Below, piece by piece: positions 60,197-64,000 of a stretch of DNA of 64,000 nt. The stretch is taken from assembly GCA_002482535.1 (NCBI GenBank), contig DLGE01000013.1:1-64000 (forward strand), given 5' to 3'. Position numbers and translations under genes: made by a program. The stretch comes from Peptococcaceae bacterium UBA7702 (GTDB lineage Bacteria; Bacillota; Dehalobacteriia; UBA7702). Positions within the stretch are counted from its first letter, which is position 1, and each line of letters starts with the position of its first letter. The notes under the pieces are model-generated. The model was given only the letters and a program-made list of their open reading frames with translations. It ran no database searches and was not told the origin of the DNA.

Positions 60197-61639
60197 TTAA
60201 TTATTTGTTTGTCTTTTTTTTTTCGCGGACATCACCATGATCGCAGCGGCAATGACCATGACCAGCAAACCGATGATGGTAAAGACCCAGGTACCGATAC
60301 CGCCGGTTTGAGGCAGGTTATAGTTGCCTTTCGTATTGGTAATGGTGGTCTGCACAAAACCGGGAGTTTCAGAAGGCGAGTAAATGGCGCTGGTAGGAGG
60401 CGTGTCGGCGATACCGTCAATATCTTCATCGGTAATGGTGATGGTAAAGGGTGTATCGTCCAGCACATACCCAGTAGCGGTTTTCGTTTCAACCAGCGTA
60501 TAATTGCCGACATCGAGGCCTGCCAACGAAGCAACACCTTCATCGTTGGTGGTGATGGTCTTAAAAGGGGTGCCTGTTGCGGAAGTGCCCTTATAAACCG
60601 CAAAGCTAACAGCACCTATTTTGGTGTTATGATTGACAGAATCGACTTTGAAGACCTGAAGTCCGTAGGAGTAAATATCTTCGGTGTCGTCGATATCATA
60701 GGTGCCGTCACCATAGGGATCGTTGCTATACGTTAAGGTCGCGATATTTGTATTCGGCTCACCGATGAGGATGCTATCGTTTACGGTAGCGGTATAGACA
60801 ATGGTGATCGTAGAGTAAGCTTTGATCTTATCATAGTCAAATACCCATTCCGCACCGGTAGCAGTGTAAGCATTCGTAGCAATTGTGGTGCTGCCTGATT
60901 TTACGCTGGATGTGCTGGCAAAAGTAACGCCGGCGGGGAGGGTATCCCAAACCTTAAAGGTGGTATTTGTCGCATCAGCCGGATAAGTGGGAACCGTAAC
61001 GGTAACCGTATAGGTGACGGTATCGTCAATGGCAACCTGAGGATCGTCAACTTCTTTTTCAATGGTAGGAATGCTCGCTTTGGCATTTACCACAGCTGTA
61101 GTATTGACGTTGTATTCGGCATTGGGTTTGAAGGAAGCCGTCATGATCTGATAAACATAAGCCCCTGTGGAACTGCCGGTACCGAGAATCATGTATTGGC
61201 CCATGCTCATGCCGTTAATCGTACAGATACTGCTTGAGGCAGCACCGGTGTAGGAAGGCGATACCGACGCCGATTTCACATAAACCGCGAAGCCACCGAG
61301 AAAAGATTTGATATCGCTGGAATCATTGGCCCAGTTCTGGAAGGTAGCCACCGAAAGACCGGAATAAGGGCTGCTGCTGGGAAGGCTGGCAATGTAGTTG
61401 CTCGCCGCCGTTGACCAGGAATAGGTCACGTTATTGTTGGCGCTGCTGTAGTTCACATTGATGAGCTTGTAAACTGCGAAGGTGTCGTCAACGTTGGCAG
61501 CGTTAATGGTCAGGGTAAAATCATTGCCCGCGCTGCCGATGGGAACCGTATCTGCAGCTGATACGCTGGTTTGCAGCGCAAAGAACATAACCAAGGCCAC
61601 AAATAAAAGGGATTTCATTTTAAACGAGAATTTTTTCAT
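60197..61639 (-). CDS. LPXTG-anchored pilin with isopeptide D2 and SpaA domains
   Basis: 480 residues. Signal peptide about 1-28 (MKKFSFKMKSLLFVALVMFF, cut near SVSAA). An N-terminal pilin domain is followed by a fimbrial isopeptide formation D2 domain (about 195-320, PTIEKEVDDPQVAIDDTVTYTV) and a SpaA-type domain (about 328-425) with the E-box YTLVETKTATGY. The C-terminus has the sorting signal LPQTG (442-446), a hydrophobic segment and KKKRQTNN. It is the only pilin in the locus, so it is likely the shaft protein. A pilin motif lysine could not be identified with certainty. GAGG precedes the ATG. Confidence 0.93.
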   Translation of the reverse strand: MKKFSFKMKSLLFVALVMFFALQTSVSAADTVPIGSAGNDFTLTINAANVDDTFAVYKLINVNYSSANNNVTYSWSTAASNYIASLPSSSPYSGLSVATFQNWANDSSDIKSFLGGFAVYVKSASVSPSYTGAASSSICTINGMSMGQYMILGTGSSTGAYVYQIMTASFKPNAEYNVNTTAVVNAKASIPTIEKEVDDPQVAIDDTVTYTVTVTVPTYPADATNTTFKVWDTLPAGVTFASTSSVKSGSTTIATNAYTATGAEWVFDYDKIKAYSTITIVYTATVNDSILIGEPNTNIATLTYSNDPYGDGTYDIDDTEDIYSYGLQVFKVDSVNHNTKIGAVSFAVYKGTSATGTPFKTITTNDEGVASLAGLDVGNYTLVETKTATGYVLDDTPFTITITDEDIDGIADTPPTSAIYSPSETPGFVQTTITNTKGNYNLPQTGGIGTWVFTIIGLLVMVIAAAIMVMSAKKKRQTNN

Positions 61640-62076
61640 ATGGATTCCTCTTTCCTAAATATTCTTTTAAAGCTTATAAAACTACTTTAACAAACTTACT
61701 TTTCCTTGCCTAACTTTTAACTTCCTTTAATCATAACTCCTCAAACAGTTGACCCCCTTTTTCTTCTGATGACCGTGATGGTCAAAAGAGCCGACAAAAT
61801 CACAAAATCATCCATGCGGTACCGGCACTGAGGCCGCGACCCATACCGCGACAGCCGGTTTCCAGCATATCCAGTTTTCAACTTCGATCAATTCACGTGA
61901 TGCGGATCACCCTTTCTATTACGGTGGGATGATGCGTACTGTTTGCTTTCGCTGTCATTGCTGTTTGGTCGCTATTCGTTGGTTGTTGTCGCTGGCAATC
62001 ATGATGTGCCTTTAAAAAGAGGCTCATACCCTGTTAAGCCACTAATTTCTTTGAGAACGTAAATAATGGTTTAATT
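61640..62076 (-). other. 437-nt structured leader of the pilin gene
   Basis: Between the promoter at 62083-62112 and the pilin ATG. On the transcript, CCGGC (61858-61854) can pair with GCCGG (61826-61822), and GCGGTA (61849-61844) with TACCGC (61821-61816); the pairings interleave, as in a pseudoknot. Two overlapping short frames follow AAAGG: 15 codons at 62002-61955 and 21 codons at 61958-61893. It does not match c-di-GMP-I or other riboswitch consensus sequences that I can recall. Confidence 0.4.
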
Positions 62077-62082
62077 ACTATC

Positions 62083-62112
62083 AATATACAATATAAATCC
62101 CGCGTTTGTCAA
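62083..62112 (-). promoter_or_regulatory. Sigma-A promoter of the pilin-sortase operon
   Basis: Minus strand TTGACA (62112-62107), 18-base spacer, TATATT (62088-62083). It is the only good promoter seen upstream of the pilin gene. Confidence 0.6.
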
Positions 62113-62921
62113 TGGATGGTTGAAAATATTCTTTTTCAGGATTGACGCGGGGATTTGCTGTGCCTTGGTGAAAGCGTGGGTCTTTTCTTAAGGCGTTTCT
62201 TCCGTTATTATTTTATACTATATTATATATTGTTCTTTCGTGATTTTTTTACCAATGGTTCAGTCATGGCTCTTTGCCTTTAAGGGTACAAATAGCGCCC
62301 ATGCCATAAGGGCAAGAGCGCCTGCATACTCATTCCATGCGGCCGTCTCTTTACTGCACATCGTTACTAAAAAATTGCATTTGTCCCTATATATTCTGCT
62401 CATTTACGTATCGTTAACAAGAAATGAATCAGTACTAAGAGCCGGGAATTTCAATGAAACGATGTCACTATTAAGACGCCATGCATTATTTATGATTTCA
62501 TCAATAAGAATGAAATTTTTTCATTTTTAAAACCATTCAAACACATTCAAATATGATATGAACTGTTAAATTCTTTGATTAGAATACATGCTCTAATGAA
62601 TTTTGTCAATACCTATTTTAATAATCTCACAAAAATTTATAATATTTAACGGCGATATTATAATTAATGATCCTCTTTACTCTATAAAATCGACGAAATG
62701 CCTTTTTATCAATGATACTTATAGAGAAAAAAACGACAAATGAACCGTTCTTTTTTACCACCATTTTTTTGCCGACAAGAGGAGGCACAAACTTTTTGCA
62801 TAGCCGTCCATAAGGCGCCGCAGTGAATGAAACGCTTGCAGAAAAGCCTGATTGATCCCAAAACCAATCCATTATATGCCGTGAGATCCCCTGAAAGTAC
62901 AGTACCTTTAAAACTTGTTTT
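62113..62921. other. AT-rich region without a supported gene
   Basis: About 800 bases. Short frames exist on both strands but lack ribosome-binding sites and recognisable domains. Nothing else is supported. Confidence 0.5.
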
Positions 62922-62975
62922 CTAAAAAACAAGGGCGTGCCGCCGTAGGTTTTTTAATACGTTTGCGACACGCCC
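62922..62975 (-). terminator. Terminator of tRNA-Arg
   Basis: On the minus strand GGGCGTGTCGC (62975-62965) pairs with GCGGCACGCCC (62943-62933) including one G.U, followed by a T-rich tail (TTGTTTTTTAG). The loop is about 20 bases. Confidence 0.75.
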
Positions 62976-62984
62976 TTTTCTCTA

Positions 62985-63060
62985 TGGCGCCCCTAAGATG
63001 ATTCGAACATCCGACACACGGTTTAGGAAACCGCTGCTCTATCCTCTGAGCTATAAGGGC
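62985..63060 (-). tRNA. tRNA-Arg (CCT)
   Basis: 76 nt with encoded CCA. Acceptor GCCCTTA pairs with TAGGGGC (one G.U); anticodon arm GCGGT-TTCCTAA-ACCGT gives CCT, reading AGG. Confidence 0.93.
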
Positions 63061-63131
63061 TCCTGCTTTGATTGCTTTTGTTTTTTACAATGCAGCGTAT
63101 ATGATTGGGATAAGAAATTGATGCTGATATT

Positions 63132-63368
63132 TTAATGAAGAAGATTGACCAATAAAATGACTCCGCTGATGGCGGCGACAAAAGTAGAAATCATAAACCA
63201 AAAATTCGCCATCATCATGTCTTCATCTTTTTTCAACACTTCTTCCCGCTGTTTTCCCTTATATTCCTTGGTAATCCGCTCCGCAAAGCGCTTTCTGTTA
63301 CGCCGGTTGAACACCATGCCAAAAACACCACAGGCAAAAACAATCAGGAGAATGATATAAAAAACCAT
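63132..63368 (-). CDS. Small hypothetical membrane protein
   Basis: 78 residues with two membrane segments (about 2-19 and 54-76) joined by a strongly charged stretch (NRRNRKRFAERITKEYKGKQ). It lies 3 bases after serS on the same strand and may be cotranscribed with it. No family recognised. Confidence 0.6.
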   Translation of the reverse strand: MVFYIILLIVFACGVFGMVFNRRNRKRFAERITKEYKGKQREEVLKKDEDMMMANFWFMISTFVAAISGVILLVNLLH

Positions 63369-63371
63369 CGC

Positions 63372-64000
63372 TTACTCCTCCGCGCCGAGGTATTCCGCGC
63401 CGCCCATATAAGGACGCAATACTTGGGGAATCTTGACGTTGCCGTCTTTTGTTTGGTAATTTTCCAAAACAGCGGCGACGGTGCGGCCAATGGCCACGCC
63501 GGAACCGTTTAGGGTATGGACGAATTCCGGTTTGCTTTTGGCGTCGCGACGAAAACGGATATTGGCCCGCCGGGCTTGAAAATCCTCAAAATTGCTACAG
63601 GAGGAGATCTCCCGATAGCAATGGAAGGAAGGCAGCCACACTTCGATATCATAGGTTTTCGCCGAAGAAAAACCGAGATCGCCGCTGGCCAGCGTCACAA
63701 CCCGGTAGGGCAAATTAAGAAGCTGGAGCACGCGTTCGGCATTACCGGTGAGTTTTTCCAATTCAGCATAGGAATCTTCAGGACGTACGAACTTTACCAA
63801 CTCAACTTTATTGAATTGGTGCTGACGAATAAGGCCCCTGGTGTCGCGGCCGGCGGCGCCGGCTTCCGCCCGAAAACAGGCGCTGTAGGCCGTAAAATAT
63901 TGGGGCAGGACCTTGTTATCAAGGATCTCGTCGCGATAAAAATTGGTGACGGGTACTTCGGCGGTGGGGATCAGATAATAATCGGTACCCTCCACATGGA
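63372..64000 (-). CDS. serS: Seryl-tRNA synthetase, C-terminal part (runs off the window)
   Basis: About 209 residues of the catalytic domain, open to the window end. Class II motifs are present: EGTDYYLIPTAEVPVTNFYRDE before motif 2, FRAEAGAAGRDTRGLIRQHQFNKVELVKF as motif 2, and NGSGVAIGRTVAAVLENYQ as motif 3. The N-terminal coiled-coil tRNA-binding arm lies beyond base 64000. It charges tRNA-Ser. Confidence 0.96.
   Translation of the reverse strand, partial: HVEGTDYYLIPTAEVPVTNFYRDEILDNKVLPQYFTAYSACFRAEAGAAGRDTRGLIRQHQFNKVELVKFVRPEDSYAELEKLTGNAERVLQLLNLPYRVVTLASGDLGFSSAKTYDIEVWLPSFHCYREISSCSNFEDFQARRANIRFRRDAKSKPEFVHTLNGSGVAIGRTVAAVLENYQTKDGNVKIPQVLRPYMGGAEYLGAEE

Noticed and set aside
62240..62530. 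96-residue plus-strand frame
   Set aside because: AT-rich region, no ribosome-binding site, no recognisable domain.
62627..62932. 101-residue minus-strand frame
   Set aside because: Its start abuts the tRNA-Arg terminator and there is no ribosome-binding site.
1..64000. CRISPR array, prophage or transposase gene
   Set aside because: No regularly spaced repeats, integrase, phage structural or transposase motifs were found in the frames examined.

Overview
The window comes from a motile, probably Clostridia-like Firmicute; I cannot name the species. FliW, CsrA, a YviE-like protein, FliY, CheC, CheD, an FlbD-like protein and the TIGR02530-type flagellar operon protein are typical of Firmicutes. 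S-layer homology (SLH) proteins together with an LPXTG pilin and two sortases point to a Gram-positive type of envelope. Shine-Dalgarno sites and sigma-A promoters are close to consensus. No rRNA, CRISPR array, prophage or insertion sequence with a transposase was seen. Layout: 1-2600 holds the end of a FIVAR-like protein, a DapF-fold isomerase and an SLH protein. 2602-13570 (minus) is a surface-polysaccharide operon running from an LCP attachment protein through four glycosyltransferases, a Wzy-like polymerase and the full dTDP-L-rhamnose set rfbACBD to a Wzx-like flippase, behind a promoter at 13613-13641. 13696-19890 is a run of small unrelated genes: a zinc-ribbon protein, an inverted-repeat element, a Tyr phosphatase, a Cys/Gly-rich protein plus a Pro-Trp-rich neighbour, a DtxR regulator, ndk, a Bcp peroxiredoxin, a cation antiporter and an FMN reductase. 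19979-26743 is the late flagellar block: flagellin (minus), then flgM-flgN-flgK-flgL-yviE-like-fliW-csrA (plus) behind a sigma-28-like promoter. 26806-32211 holds an SLH-anchored subtilase-like protease, a PutP symporter, a type I toxin-like small gene and a tRNA cluster (Thr, Tyr, fMet). 32401-56746 (minus) is a large flagellar and chemotaxis operon from flgB to cheD. 56583-58513 is mostly non-coding with an ArsR regulator. 58514-62112 is a one-pilin, two-sortase pilus locus with a 437-nt leader. The window ends with tRNA-Arg, a small membrane protein and the 3' part of serS. Function: the flgB-cheD operon builds the basal body, export gate, hook and motor and encodes sigma-28 (FliA). FliA would then transcribe flgM through csrA and flagellin. 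FlgM (anti-sigma) and the FliW-CsrA pair close the loop, and the flagellin leader carries plausible CsrA sites. fliL, flhF, flhG, fliD and fliS are not in the window. The most unusual points are a motB gene whose only well-placed start codon is ACG, an unrecognised Cys-rich/Pro-Trp-rich gene pair behind a perfect palindrome, a type I toxin-like gene with its own promoter, a module shared by FlgE (twice) and FlgL, and a structured pilin leader.
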